Counted from the stretch's first letter, positions 45,901-58,440 are shown. The stretch is 64,000 bases of DNA from Begonia masoniana (GCA_022432975.1 CM039509.1:40644209-40708208); one strand, 5' to 3'. Made by a program: numbers and translations. The notes: generated by a model not told the origin, from the sequence alone.

Positions 45901-46114
45901 CCTCAGCCCGACAAGGCACCTATTTGAAATGCAATAAGTGTTTTAGCTGTCATCTCTCATAGAGTACCCCTCGGGGTGCTACTACCAGCAACCTCAGCCC
46001 GACAAGGCACCTATTTGAAATGCAATAAGTGTTTTAGCTGTCATCTCTCATAGAGTACCCCTCGGGGTGCTACTACCAGCAACCTCAGCCCGACAAGGCA
46101 CCTATTTGAAATGC
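42979..46114. repeat. 91-bp tandem array, 35 near-identical copies
   Basis: The CTCGGGGTGC landmark recurs from 42979 to 46061 with steps of exactly 91 in the centre (for example 43699, 43790, 43881 ... 45519). Steps of 89-90 occur near both ends, where AAGGCACCTATT is shortened to AAGGCCCTATT or one A is lost from AATAAGTG. Most central units look identical over long runs. The first unit is diverged as in the sister LTR. Confidence 0.97.
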
Positions 46115-47049
46115 CAAAGAATTTCCTACCATTCCGTGGTGTAGGCCCGAAGGCAAAACAAACATCCTCTACTTACCTGAACTCTTGCACCGCACTTACT
46201 CGCTTTGGCTATGTAAATTTCCCCACTAGGTAACCTATCACATTCACAAAATTCACTTAAGCATCAAAATTCACTTCTAAAATATTTAAACTAACTCTAA
46301 CTACAAATATTCAAAGCTCATTAAAATCAAGCCTACATTCTTCAATTATTCTCAAACTACTATTTCTAGCCTAATCCAACTAAAACTTAACTAAACGGGC
46401 CACTAATTTGGGTTCGGTAAAAACCGACCCGAAACTTCAAACGCGCGTAACTTTTTCGTCGGTTATCGAAATCGAACGATTCCAGCGGCCACATACTCCT
46501 CTAATACCCTATTTTAACCTGCCAAAAGGAATTTTAAAACAAACGACCCTAGCTAGGTCAAAACTCAGAAAACCCGAATCTGGCCTTTCCCCGGAATTTT
46601 CCCTATTTTGATTTTTCATCAATTCTCCTCCGATTCCTCACCAATCAATCACCCACATACCTAATTCACATAATCTAACACAAATTAGGGCTTCCAAATC
46701 CAGAAACCCGAAATGCCCAATTCGGGCTTGTTAGATTTTTGCCGAATCCGAGCTCACAATTGCTCGGCACCCTCGCCGGCGTTAAGCTCGGTCAATTGAC
46801 GCCAAGAACGGCCAAAAACGGCCGGTGATCGGAGCTCAATCGAGCTTATCACCCTCGGCTAGAAACAGAACAAAAACAGGGGCGAAATTAGCTTACTCGA
46901 CGGATTTGTGCGCGGAGACGGGCCGGAGTCTGCTCGTCACCGTTGTCTGGCCGGAGAGCGTCAGAAACCACGGCGGTGAACGGCCGTCGATCGTCGCTCG
47001 CGTCTTCCTCCCTTCTCCGTTCTCCTCTTGGCGCTCGGGTTCGAGCTCG

Positions 47050-47075
47050 AACAGAATAGCTTCGGCTATTCTGTT
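47050..47075. repeat. TTCG-loop hairpin in the LARD-2 5' LTR
   Basis: Copy of the hairpin at 39690-39715, with 11-bp arms. Confidence 0.85.
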
Positions 47076-48903
47076 TGTTGTTTTTTTTTTTTATAATAAT
47101 AATAATAATAATAATACATTAAAAACTAACTTAATAACAATAATACCATTTTGCCCTTCAAAATTCCGTTCTTAAATTATAATTTGCGTAAATTGACTCT
47201 CAAACTATACACGGCTTAAGTTCTCCAATTTGAATATCCGAACACAAATTAATTAACCACTTAATTTAACCAAATTTATTCACTTTATTTTTCTCTCAAA
47301 TTCCTCTTCTAAAATTTCACTCTAATTTTACTACTTAACATAACCTATCTAAGGTTACGCGCGTTGTAAGAATTTTCCGGGTGTTACACGGTGAGACAGC
47401 CCTTTCCATCTACCAGGGGGAAAACATGCTTCACCTGTAGGACAGCCATGTCTGAATCCCACCCCGACGTGACCGGGATTATGTACATTCATTTTCATTA
47501 TTTAATTACATAACGGGAGGTGTCACCGGGGGTTCATTCACTAGATGGAGAGGGCACGTCTTGCGGTGAGACAGCGCTGTCCATCTACCAGGGAGAAAAC
47601 ATGTTTCACCTGTAGGACAGCCATGTCTGAACCCTACCCCGACGTGACCCGGATTACGTGCATTCATATTTTTTGTGAAAACGTATGCGGAAGTTTATTT
47701 TTCATGCTATTTTAGAAAAACGTGATGCATGAACATGTACAATGCTATAAATGTAATTAAAGCATAGAACAAACAATGAACATTAAACATTCAATAACCT
47801 AAACTAAACCTACCAGCCTATTTACACCCAAAACATCCTAAATCATCAATTCCTCAATCGCTATACATTATTATGGCGTAGGTCAAATCGGCCAAACAAG
47901 CTGCGAAGACTTACCTCGCGTTCTTAGCAAGTCGACCGCCTCTACAATACGTGGTTCACCTAAGACAATTTCACAATTCTCGTTATTAGAATCGATCCAA
48001 AACAACTGAATTCCAAAACTAACAAAACTTCTAGTTAAAGAAAATTTCCTAAAATTCTAATTCAACTCATTCGGGCATTTTATCGAGTAATTCACGCTCA
48101 ACATTTTCTAAACCTCCATTAATGGAGTTTCTCAATTTTTCCAACCACCAAAACTCTTACAACCACCATTAAATCGACTAACTACATCCAATAATCACAA
48201 TTACGTCCATTAGAGTCGTAAATACGGTAAACCTAACCGTTTCTAGCATAACCCAAAAATTTTGACAAAACCCTAAACGAATCCCTAATTGTTAACAACC
48301 CTAAAACTGAGAAACTAACGTCCAAAACCATAGAATCTTACCTAGAGCTGTGATTTAGGAAGAAAACATGAAGAAAATCGTACGACGGAGGGGAGAATCA
48401 GCGTCGGCTTGAGGAAACGTCGAAGGAGAGCTTGAGATTCGCCAGAGAAGAACTCGTCTCCTTTCTGCTGAACGAAAATAACGTGGGAGGGGGAGGAGTT
48501 GTGATTTTTAATAAGTTTTTAACCTAGCAAATTACCGTTTTGCCCCTTCATCAATTTTCCGCCCATTTTGTTATTTAACTATTGATTTGGTTTTTCCAAA
48601 TTTTCTTATTTCACTAATATTTCAATTCATCATTAGGGTTCTAATAAAATTCTCTGTTTGCAAAACGGGTTTAATTCGCTATATTTATGAAAATATCCTT
48701 TATAACGAGAAAATCCAAAAACCCGTAAAACCGGGTGTTACATCATCAAAATTCTCTTATTCTTCCAAATATTCTAATTTATTCTTAAGGTTCTAATAAA
48801 ACTTCTCGTTCGTAAAACGGGCTTAGTTACTATATTTACGAAAATACCCTTGTATGACGAAAAATTCGAAAGCCCAAAAATTTGGATGTTACATTCCACC
48901 CAC

Positions 48904-49798
48904 CTTAATTAAAATTTTGTCATCAAAATTTGACTTAACTTATAGTTCTTGATATTATTGTCTCATGTCTTGTTGACTTATACTTCAACTTATAATCCCT
49001 TTATTCTTTTTCGAGTCTCTTCCCTCCATCTCTCCAAAATTTGAATTTCTCTTTAAGAACTTTGATCCTATCCATACTTGGGGTCATCTCTATGGTTCTA
49101 AACCAAAATCCCTAAAACCTAATGATGCAACATTAGCCCCTAACCGCATTTGCTATCTTCGATTTGGCTAACCACGCTCCAGGTTATGCATCACCTGCTA
49201 ACAAATTCCTAAGTCTCCAATTTGAATAATCCAACTGCATGTTCATGCACATAACTAATTCACCCATACATTGGCTTCCAATTAATCATCCATAAGTTAA
49301 ATTTTCCTTACCCTTCTAACTTGGCCTTATGTTCAGGCTTCCTCGATCAAAACTCATTTTCAACCCCTAAATCTCCAAATAAAGCGAACTTTGAAGTTTT
49401 CTGCCATCGAGGTTTTTCCTTAGCTATTCGTTTCAATCATAGCTATATCTAAGCTTCCCAACATCAACTGGATTGCATATCGTCTAAGGATTTCTACCGA
49501 CTCTTGGGATGTAACTCAAACCTCCGCATAAGTTCATCAGCTTTATCTGTATTCAGAACGTATGCCAACTCAATTTCTACATGTTCTTTAACAATGATCC
49601 CTCATAAACTATTTTATCGATAGTATCCTTAGTTTCGCCGATTATCGGCAACTATTCCAGTGTGGGTTTCTCAACTAAGTTCTCATAGCTATACTTCACT
49701 AACTATATCATCAAAATACCTCCAGGTCTCAATGAGTCCAACTGGGAGCTAAAGTCGCTACTCCCTTAAGATCCTAGTTCCTTTGTAAATAAGATCCT
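48904..49798 (-). other. LARD-1 internal region, 3' part with polypurine tract
   Basis: The first bases (TTCCACCCACCTTAATT, complement AATTAAGGTGGGTGGAA) are the polypurine tract. The remainder is pyrimidine-rich on the plus strand, without recognisable coding. Confidence 0.8.
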
Positions 49799-50760
49799 AT
49801 AAACATTAGGGGTGTGCAAAACCGAACCGAAACCGATGAACCGAACTGGAATCGGTGGATTCGGCTCGGGTCGGATCGGTTTTGAGCCCCTAGAAACCGA
49901 ACTTCAGTTTTGAGCCCCTGGAACAGACTTTTTAGGTTCGGTTATCGGTTTGGATTGGTCAAAACCGTTCCAAACCAAACCGAACCATTCCTGGAAGATT
50001 TTAGACCTAAATCCGTAAATCGCTTCTTTTCTTCACTGGACCACTCTTCCACCAGACTCCAGAGACGATCAGGCGAGGCGACGATCAGGCAACTGCAACG
50101 ACTCTTCCACCAAAATCGACTACGATGACTGCGACGATCAGGCGAGGCGATGACTCTCAGTCTCTGCTACGGGCTATCGAGTATCGACGATGACAACAAC
50201 ACCGATGACGACACACAATCAGGCAACCGAATAACGATAAACGGGTATGTCCTATTCTTTACAGTTAGCTCATTTTTGTGTTTGACAGAGAGCAAAATCA
50301 TCATTGATTTTGCTCTAACTTAGAGCAAAATGATCAAAATGAACGAGAGAGCAAAATGATTTTGCTTTACAGAGCGCCTCTCTTTTCTCAGCAGAAACTA
50401 GGATTCTAAGTGAACTTACGACAGAGAGCAAAATACAGAGAGCAAAATGATTTTGCTCTCTGTCGTTTGTTCAAAGACAGAGAGCAAAATGTGTTTGCTC
50501 TCTTCCTGGTTTTGACAGAGCAAAGTCAATGATTTTGCTCTGTTTTTGACCGAGAGCAATGTTTATTGTTTAGCATGTTTAGCATGTTTTATGTGTTTTG
50601 CACTGTATAATTACCTAATGTTTCTGTTTTGGGAGACTCTTCGGGCGTGACCGAGAGCAATTTATGTGTTTTCTTTGTTTGTTATGTGCTATTTTATTAT
50701 AACCGAAAGCATTAGAGCAAGCAACATGTGTAGTATCTTTGATTTTGTCGTTGATTTTGA

Positions 50761-52150
50761 TTGATTAAATTTGTTTTGGGATGGAAAGCATTAATAATAT
50801 TGTAGAGGGTTGACATGGGATCCCTTAGAAAAGGGTCCGTGTGAAACCCACAAAAACGTATGCAAGAAGTGCTAGCATGCAAGTGTTGTGTAAGACCAAA
50901 ATAAAGAGAGATGAAGATAAAATAAAATGCTAGAAATTAAAATAGAGCTAGGGCCGATTTATATATATATTAAGTAATGGAATGAAACATGAAATAAAAT
51001 AAAGGAAAGAGATGAAGAAGAGAGGATATGGCCGAGATGAAGATGTAATGCTAAAAGGAAAGAAAATGACAATAAAAGTGAAGGTGTGTGAAGATGGAAC
51101 CGAATTTAAGAGTGTTGTATGTGAGAGTGATAGCGAGGAAAATAAGAAAATACCCTTGGCGATTCGTAGAGCGATCTTACGGGTTAAGCTCTCGATAAGC
51201 ATTTTTCGGGAGGAAAACGACCCCGTAGCCCGGACTTTTCATCCTCGATTCAACTCCCAATGGCGAAGGTGAAGGGAATACTAAGAGCTATCCTAGCAAC
51301 CTAAGCTAGGTTACATGGAGGCTTCTCCACTTGGAATTTATGGGAACTAGTAGTGTAAGATATGACAACCAAGTGTTTACATCACAGCCAATTCCATGCT
51401 TAAATAGGCCAACCTAAGTGGATGGGGTTTGGAGGAAAAATTGGGTGCCATTGATTAAATTTGTTTTGGGATGGAAAGCATTAATAATATTGTAGAGGGT
51501 TGACATGGGATCCCTTAGAAAAGGGTCCGTGTGAAAACCCACAAAAACGTATGCAAGAAGTGCTAGCATGCAAGTGTTTGTAAGACCAAAATAAAGAGAG
51601 ATGAAGCTAAAATAAACTGCTAAAAGAGAAATTAAAATAGAGCTAGGGCCGATTGATCTATAATTAAGGAATGGAATGAAAAATGAATAAAATAAAGGAA
51701 AGAGATGAAGAAGAGAGGATATGGCCGAGATGAAGATGTAATGCTAAAAGGAAAGAAAATGACAATAAAAGTGAAGGTGTGTGAAGATGGAACCGAATTT
51801 AAGAGTGTTGTATGTGAGAGTGATAGCGAGGAAAATAAGAAAATACCCTTGGCGGATTCGTAGAGCGATCTTACGGGTTAAGCTCTCGGATAAGCATTTT
51901 TCGGGAGGAAAACGACCACCGTAGGCCGGGGATTTTCATCCTCGATTCAACTCCCAATGGAGAAGGTGAGGGAATAGCTAAGAGCTATCCTAGCAACCTA
52001 AGCTAGGTTAGCAATGGAGGGCTTCTCCACTTGGAATTTAGGGGAAATAGTAGTGTATAGATATGACAAAAAAGTTGTTTACAATCACCAATTCCATGCT
52101 TAAATAGGCAACCTAAGGTGGATGGGGTTTGGAGGAAAAAATGGTGGCCA
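50761..52150. repeat. Tandem duplication of about 0.7 kb within the hAT element
   Basis: Copy 1 (50761-51450) and copy 2 (51451-52150) both begin TTGATTAAATTTGTTTTGGG and end in GGTTTGGAGGAAAAA...GCCA. A third start (TTGATTAAATTTG) follows at 52151. Copies differ by scattered substitutions and small insertions. A frame of 86 codons in copy 1 is not kept open in copy 2, so it is not taken as a gene. Confidence 0.85.
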
Positions 52151-52894
52151 TTGATTAAATTTGATCCAAAGGCTAGGATGAGAAGCTGTGGCGCGCGCTG
52201 ATCACCAATGGAGCGCTGCCGCGCGCGCACCAGCTGGCACCAGGGAGGCGCCAACCAACGTTCCAGTGCACTGATCTGCGCCCGCCTGCCCGCGCCAATT
52301 GCCTGCCTGCCCGGGCCTCCAGCTCCTTGCCCGCGCGTGCCAGCTGAGCAGATTGGATGATGGCCGAGCCAAAATTGCATCAAGGGCCCAAAATCTTCCA
52401 AGTCATGAATCCATGTGATCACCCACTAATATACCTGCAAAATTATACCTTTAATAGTGGGTTCTTCTTTGGGCCAAGTCTTTCTTTGGGCTCGATTTGT
52501 GGAAGTCTCTTTTCCTTTGAATTGTTGAATTTTCTTCAACCAAAATCCACCACCATACATCTAGTCCTAACCACACAATCTAATGCATGAAATGCAATTA
52601 TAAAATCCTTACAATAAAGGCGAATGTATGCCAATGAGTTTAAAAATTAAAAATTACAAATTAAGGCCCGGGAAAACAAATTCCCATATGGCTGCCCGTA
52701 AGCTCCGTACGAATGCTCCAATGAATGACATGGCAAGGCTTCTCCTCATCCTCCTTAGTCGGCTTCCAAGTGAAGTCCATGATGGGATCAAAACCTGTAA
52801 AAACAGACAAGTCATTAGAACATTGAACGATTAAATTTTGTGCCTGAGTTTGTGATTTTGTAACGGGCCTCTGAGGCATGTCAAGGGTCCTGCA

Positions 52895-54975
52895 CTTAGT
52901 CAAACGAAAAGGAAAAAATCAGAAGTTTGGAATCATTTTACGAAGATTGACAGTTCTGATAGTAGCAATCCTAGAGCAAAATGTAATCATTGCTCACAGT
53001 CATATGCATGTCATGCATCGAAAAATGGGACATCAAACTTGAAAAAAAACATCCTTAATTGCAACAAATTATTGGCAAGTTTCGATAGGAAGCAAAAGAC
53101 ATTAAGCTATCAGAATATGGGAGGGGGATCGAGTGTAACTTATTTTAGTCTTGCAACTTGTCGAGAATTGCTTGCAAAGATGATTATTGTTGATGAATTG
53201 CCTTTGAAATTTGTTGAAGGAGAGGGTTTTAGAACATATTCGCAATATGTTCAACCTAAATTTTTCATACCTTCTAGAACTACCATTGGACGAGATATTA
53301 TGAGTATTTATGAGAAAGAAAAATTGAAATTGAAAGATTATTTTAGAAATACATCTCAACGAGTATGCTTGACTACAGATACATGGACTTCTGTTCAAAA
53401 TTTGAATTACATGGTATTAACTTCTCATTACATTAATAATAATTGGATATTGTGTAAGAGAACTATCAATTTTTGCTTGATTTCAAATCATAAATGCGAA
53501 ACGATTGGTAAAGAAATAGAAAGATGCTTGTTTGAATGGAGAATTAAAAATGTTTTGACGATTACAGTTGACAATGCTTCTTCGAATGATGTTGCAATTT
53601 CGTATTTGGTCAAAAGTATTAAAAATTGGAATGGGTTAGTTTTGAATGAGGAACACATGCATTTGAGATGTTTTGCACACATTTTGAATTTGATTGTGTG
53701 ATGGTTTAAAAGATCATCAAGAGTCTATTGCAATAGTTCATAGAATAGTGAAATATGTTCGATCTTCTCTTGCAAGGCTACAACAATTTAGAAATTGTGT
53801 TGAAAATGTAAAGATCACTTGCAAAAGTAATGTTTGTCTTGACGTACCTATAGATGGAATTCTACATATTTAATGTTAGAAAGCGCCGAAAAGTATGAAA
53901 GAGCTTTTGTAAAGTTAATTGAAAGTGATTGTCATTATTTTCTTGATTTGGGCGGGGAAAGTGAAAGACCACCCACAATAGAAGATTGGGCTAATATTAG
54001 AGATCTTGTCATGTTTTGGAAGATCTTTTACGATACAACTGTTTCCGTTTCAGTCTTCTCACATGTCACCTCCAATATTTATATTAGTGAAGTGTGTAAT
54101 TTGAAAATGATTATCCATGAACACTCTCAGTGTGATAATCCATTGTTGAGAAGAATGGCTATTGACATGCAAAGAAAGTTTGACAAATATTGGGGGAGTT
54201 GTGATAAATTCAATATGTTGATGTGTGTGGCAATTGTACTAGACCCTAGATATAAAATGAAGTTTTTGAAACATTGTGTCACCATGTTGTTTAATAGTGA
54301 CAAGACAAATGATTTAGTGAGACAAGTATAAAATGTGATGGAAAGATTATATTTCCATTATAAATCTGATTTGAATTTTGATACTTTAGAAGACAATTCT
54401 AGTATGATGGTTGGAACGACTTCTACCGTAATAAGACAAATTAGTACTTTGACCCACAATAAGGTGCATGAGATGTTTTTTAATGATCAAGATGAGGATG
54501 ACGATTCAATTAATCAGACTGAAGTTCATCAATATTTATCTGAAAGATTAGCAAAGTTTTCAGATAAAATTGATATTCTAGCATAGTGGAAAGTGAATTC
54601 CTTGAAATTTCCACTATTGAGTAAAATAGCAAGAGATGTATTGGTTATCCCCATTTCAACAGTTACTTCGAAATCAGCATTTAGTAACGGAGGACGTATG
54701 CTCAATTCATTTCGTAGTTCTTTGTCCCCAAAGACTGTCGAGGCGCTTATTTGCACTCAAAGTTGATTCGAACGGCAAAACATCAATCTACCAACTTTAA
54801 TTCTTTAGTGGCAAATATTGATGAAATTGAACAAGGTATATACTATTTTATATCTTTATTATCTTTTCGTTTCATAGTTCTAATTCATTTTATCTAATTG
54901 GTTTATCAACTATATTTTGTAGATTTCACCTCACCTAATGTAGATGAAGATATTCTTCTAATATTGGTGGAATAG
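52895..54975 (+). pseudogene. hAT transposase with BED zinc finger, frameshifted
   Basis: A possible splice acceptor (CACTTAG, ending near 52898) precedes a BED-type finger (EVWNHFTKI, CNHCSQSY, LKKNILNC). The usual histidine before the last cysteine is asparagine. The catalytic region follows: LTTDTWTS and ITVDNASSND carry the first two acidic residues, then HLRCFAHILNLIV. A frameshift at about 53695, another near 53853 and stops at about 54329 and 54584 break the frame. The middle (LESAEKYERAF, VLDPRYKMKF) and the C-terminal dimerisation block (FPLLSKIARDVL, ISTVTSKSAFS, LTPKTVEAL-like) are still readable. A last GT-AG intron and a terminal DFTSPNVDED segment end at 54975. The family cuts and pastes hAT elements. 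This copy cannot do so. Confidence 0.88.
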
Positions 54976-55520
54976 TTGAAGGCTTGGAACTAATATTCTG
55001 TTTGATACTCTGTTTGTTTCTCTGTCGTGGCCGTTAATAACTTGGTATTATTACTTTTGTTATGATATTACTTTTATTTCCTTACTTTGGTTTGTCATTT
55101 TTTTTAATTTATATTTGACTTGTACTATTTTATGCTTAATATTTTCATATTCAATGAATGCAAATGATGTTTGGTCAGATATTCCGCATCATAAAATACT
55201 TGTTTTTGATTATGTTGCAACATGATGATACCAGAATGCTTATTTCTGGAGGAACTGAAATTTTTAATGATTTTATAGAATCTCAAATTCTTATAGCTAG
55301 ATTAGGTATTATATCATATTAATGACATTATTTAATTTTTTGGAAATAAAGGTTGTAGAACCGAAACCGAACCGGAACCAGAACTTTCAGTTCGGTTCCA
55401 GTTCGGTTTCAGTAAGCTGAAACACCGGTTTCGGTTCGGTAAATCCAAAACCGAAAGTGAGCGGTTCGGTTCCTTCCCAAAACCGAAATGAAACCGGTTT
55501 TGCACACCCCTAATAAACAT

Positions 55521-56060
55521 CACATTTCACTCTAAGCTATATTAACGAGCTCCCTCGTTATGTCCTTAACTGAAATTCTCACATTATCTATATTACACTC
55601 CATTTGTCTAACTCAAATCTTTATAAACTCCGAGTACGGTCGAATCCCTAAATTTCACCATTGATATGCTCTAAACTGTTCATTCTAACCTTAAGTCATT
55701 TATGCATTCATTGGTCTTGACTTGTTAAGTACGAGTTGAACCTTTAGAACTTTCCTAACTTAGCCTCACTTCTAAGTTTATTTAAATGGTTACTGTGCGA
55801 ATCCCCGTTCTCCATATTTGATAAACCGCGAACTTCACAAATCGCATGACATTAAACACTGATCTAGACTTCCAATCTTAACCCCTCATTAATCCAACAA
55901 TCTCCTTCACGTATCCCCATTATCACGCAAGGATTACTTCGAAGTTTACTAATTAGTCTGTCTTCTTTTGTTCCTCCTAATCAGGTTCTAAACATTCTAC
56001 TTGGCTCTCATACAACGATTCATCCAACGATCTCCTTGTTTGCAAACTTGTTTTAGATAA
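55521..56060 (-). other. LARD-1 internal region, middle part
   Basis: Pyrimidine-rich plus strand, no coding signal. It lies between the hAT element and the solo LTR. Confidence 0.7.
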
Positions 56061-56466
56061 GTTTATGTAATATCCGGCTTGTACGGATTTCGGATTAATA
56101 TATTATATTATATGTGACATTTTTGGTAAATATGTCAAATCAAGTCCGTTTTACGAAAAGAAAGCGTCATCATGATCCTAGCGAATAATAAGAATTTTAA
56201 GGAAATTTTGGGAATTTTCGGAATAGTAACGCTATATTCCGAGTAATTACGTTTCTCGTAAAGGACGTTTTAGTAAAAATAGTAAACGGGGTCCGATTTA
56301 CAAACGGACAGTTTTAATCGAACCCAAATAATAAGTTGGATTTATTGGCGAAATAAGAAATTTGAAAGGGGTTGAAAACACGAGATGTAGTAATGTTTAA
56401 TAAAATAGAGGATTATTATTATTATTATAATAATTATTATTATTAAATAAAAAAAAAAGAAAACAA

Positions 56467-56495
56467 AACAACAGAATGCTTTGCATTCTGTTGTT
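56467..56495. repeat. Hairpin with 13-bp arms in the solo LTR
   Basis: AACAACAGAATGC and GCATTCTGTTGTT pair around TTT, just after an A-run. Same position in the LTR as the hairpins at 18215 and 39690, with different stem sequence. Confidence 0.85.
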
Positions 56496-57657
56496 CTTCG
56501 AAAACCCGACGCCGAGTGAGCCGAAGACAGCGGAGGCGACGCGAGCGACGATCGACGTGAACCACCGGCGGTTTCCGGCCAGAAGGCGGCGACAGGCGGT
56601 TTCCGGCCCGCCTCCGCGCACGAACCGAAGGTAAGCTCGGTTTCTCCCTCTTTTTCGGCTCGGTTAGGGGCTGTGTGTGACGAGCCGGTTTTGGCTCCGA
56701 TCGCCGGCCAATTTTGGTCCCTTCCGGCGTGGGTTTGCCGACCCTTGCACCGGTTATGGTTGATTGACAGTGAGGAGCTCAATTTGAGCAAAAATCAGAG
56801 GGCTCCGATTTAGGGCACTCCGGTTTTGGTGAGTGTAGCTCGGGAATTTTGTTAGATTATTCAAATTGAAGGTGTAGGTGGTCGATTGGTGAGGAAATAG
56901 GTGAAATTTGATGAAAAATCGAAAAGGGGGAAATTTTCGGTAAAGGGCAGTTTCGGGTTTTTGGATTTTTGACCTAGTTCTGGTCAATTGTTTTAAAATT
57001 CCTTTTGGCAGGTTAAAATAGGTTATTAGGGGAGCGCGTGGCCGCTGGAATCGTTCGATTCCGATAACCGACGCGAAAGTTACGCGCGTTTGAAGTTTCG
57101 GGTCGGTTTTTACCGAACCCAAATTAGGGTCCAAAATTAATAGGTTTATAGTAATTGACGATATAAAGGACGTATTGAACGTTATTGGACGGAATTAGAG
57201 TGAATTGTGAGAAATGTTAAAATTGGAGAATTTTCGGGTTTTTAGGAAAACTCGTTAATTGTGATTTTAAACTATCGAGCGTTAATCATTGTTTAAATAC
57301 TTCGATTAGTTAGGTGAAGATTTTAGGAAGTTCATTAGTTAAGGTTTTTGTTAAATTTGGACATATTATTGTTTAAGCTCGTATTAACGACAAATTGATA
57401 ACAATTGCGTAGGCGAACCACGCTCGTGGACGGAGCTAGCCTTGCAACTGACGTCAGGTAAGTTCTCGTGATCTTCTCTGGCCGATTGGCCTACACCGTA
57501 CGTCGAATGTCGTGTCGAGGAATTTTGGAGACGCACTTGTTTTATATTGCTTTGGTTGGGTAGCTAGGTTTATTTGTTTTATAGATTATGTTTTACAGTC
57601 TTTGATGGTATACAGTATTGCCTGTTTACTTTAAGATATGAATTGTTCATGCATCAT

Positions 57658-58440
57658 GGTTAACGAAAAGGATAACGAAAAGGTAAACGAAAAGATTAAC
57701 GAAAAGGTTAACGAAAAGGTGAACGAAAAGGTAAACGAAAAGGTAAACGAAAAGGTGAACGAAAAGGTTAACGAAAAGGCTAACGAAAAGGATAACGAAA
57801 AGGTAAACGAAAAGGTAAACGAAAAGGTAAACGAAAAGGTGAACGAAAAGGTGAACGAAAAGGATAACGAAAAGGATAACGAAAAGGTAAACGAAAAGGT
57901 AAACGAAAAGGTGAACGAAAAGGTGAACGAAAAGGCTAACGAAAAGGATAACGAAAAGGATAACGAAAAGGTAAACGAAAAGATTAACGAAAAGGTTAAC
58001 GAAAAGGTGAACGAAAAGGTAAACGAAAAGGTAAACGAAAAGGTGAACGAAAAGGCTAACGAAAAGGCTAACGAAAAGGATAACGAAAAGGTAAACGAAA
58101 AGGTAAACGAAAAGGTAAACGAAAAGGTGAACGAAAAGGTTAACGAAAAGGCTAACGAAAAGGATAACGAAAAGGTAAACGAAAAGATAAACGAAAAGGT
58201 TAAAGAAAAGGTAATTGAAAAGTTTAACGAAAAGGTTAACGAAAAGGATAACGAAAAGGATAACGAAAAGGTAAACGAAAAGGTTAACGAAAAGGTAAAC
58301 GAAAAGGTAAACGAAAAGGTAAACGAAAAGGTAAATGAAAAGGTTAACGAAAAGGATAACGAAAAGGATAACGAAAAGGTAAATGAAAAGGTTAACAAAA
58401 AGGTAAACGAAAAGGTGAACGAAAGGTTAACGAAAAAATA
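57658..58440. repeat. 12-bp minisatellite, about 65 copies
   Basis: Units follow GTnAACGAAAAG, with a variable third position and GATAAC or GCTAAC variants. Because the unit is a multiple of three, frames on both strands stay open (VNEK/DNEK on one strand, FSFT/FSLT on the other). It sits where the related LTR at 8437 has unrelated single-copy DNA (about 9490-9600). Confidence 0.95.

Larger units (their letters stand above)
36809..47388 (-). mobile_element. LARD-2: non-coding long-LTR retrotransposon
   Basis: A perfect target duplication CGGTG (36804-36808, 47389-47393) flanks TGTAATGCCCCC...GGGTGTTACA. The minus-strand order is 5' LTR (47388-42068), primer site (42064-42053), 2.04-kb internal region, purine tract next to 40028, and 3' LTR (40027-36809). 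The LTRs differ by about a dozen bases in the first ~900, so insertion is recent compared with LARD-1, in whose LTR it sits. No gag or pol trace was found. It would need proteins from an autonomous relative. Confidence 0.92.
42068..47388 (-). repeat. 5' LTR of LARD-2 (5321 bp), expanded by satellite-like repeats
   Basis: Same layout as the 3' LTR, but the tandem array has 35 copies (42979 to about 46114). It then joins directly to CCAAAGAATTTCCTACC, so the segment equal to 38312-38755 is missing. The length excess of 2102 bp equals 28 extra repeat units minus that deletion. The splice-donor complement is at 46171-46178. Confidence 0.92.
34143..48903 (-). repeat. 3' LTR of LARD-1, interrupted twice
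   Basis: Pieces 34143-35307, 36750-36808 and 47394-48903 together match the intact LTR at 60806-63545. Early divergence is visible, about a dozen differences in the first 165 bases. The splice-donor complement is at 47909-47916. This copy has small deletions, for example about 35 bases near 34937. Confidence 0.9.
49807..55512 (+). mobile_element. hAT DNA transposon (5706 bp), inactive
   Basis: Perfect 8-bp target duplications ATAAACAT (49799-49806, 55513-55520) flank 18-bp terminal inverted repeats TAGGGGTGTGCAAAACCG. Subterminal DNA at both ends (to about 50000, and from about 55355) is dense in ACCGAA/TTCGGT words, the usual form of hAT transposase-binding regions. The element includes a decayed transposase (52895-54975), a tandem duplication (50761-52150) and a cluster of GAGAGCAAAAT inverted motifs (50268-50560). 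Confidence 0.93.

Noticed and set aside
42979..46114. Regular array resembling a CRISPR locus
   Set aside because: The whole 91-bp unit is repeated with no unique spacers, inside an LTR of a plant retrotransposon.
51012..51272. 86-codon frame inside the hAT element
   Set aside because: The tandem copy at about 51700-51960 has small insertions that break the frame, and no family was recognised.
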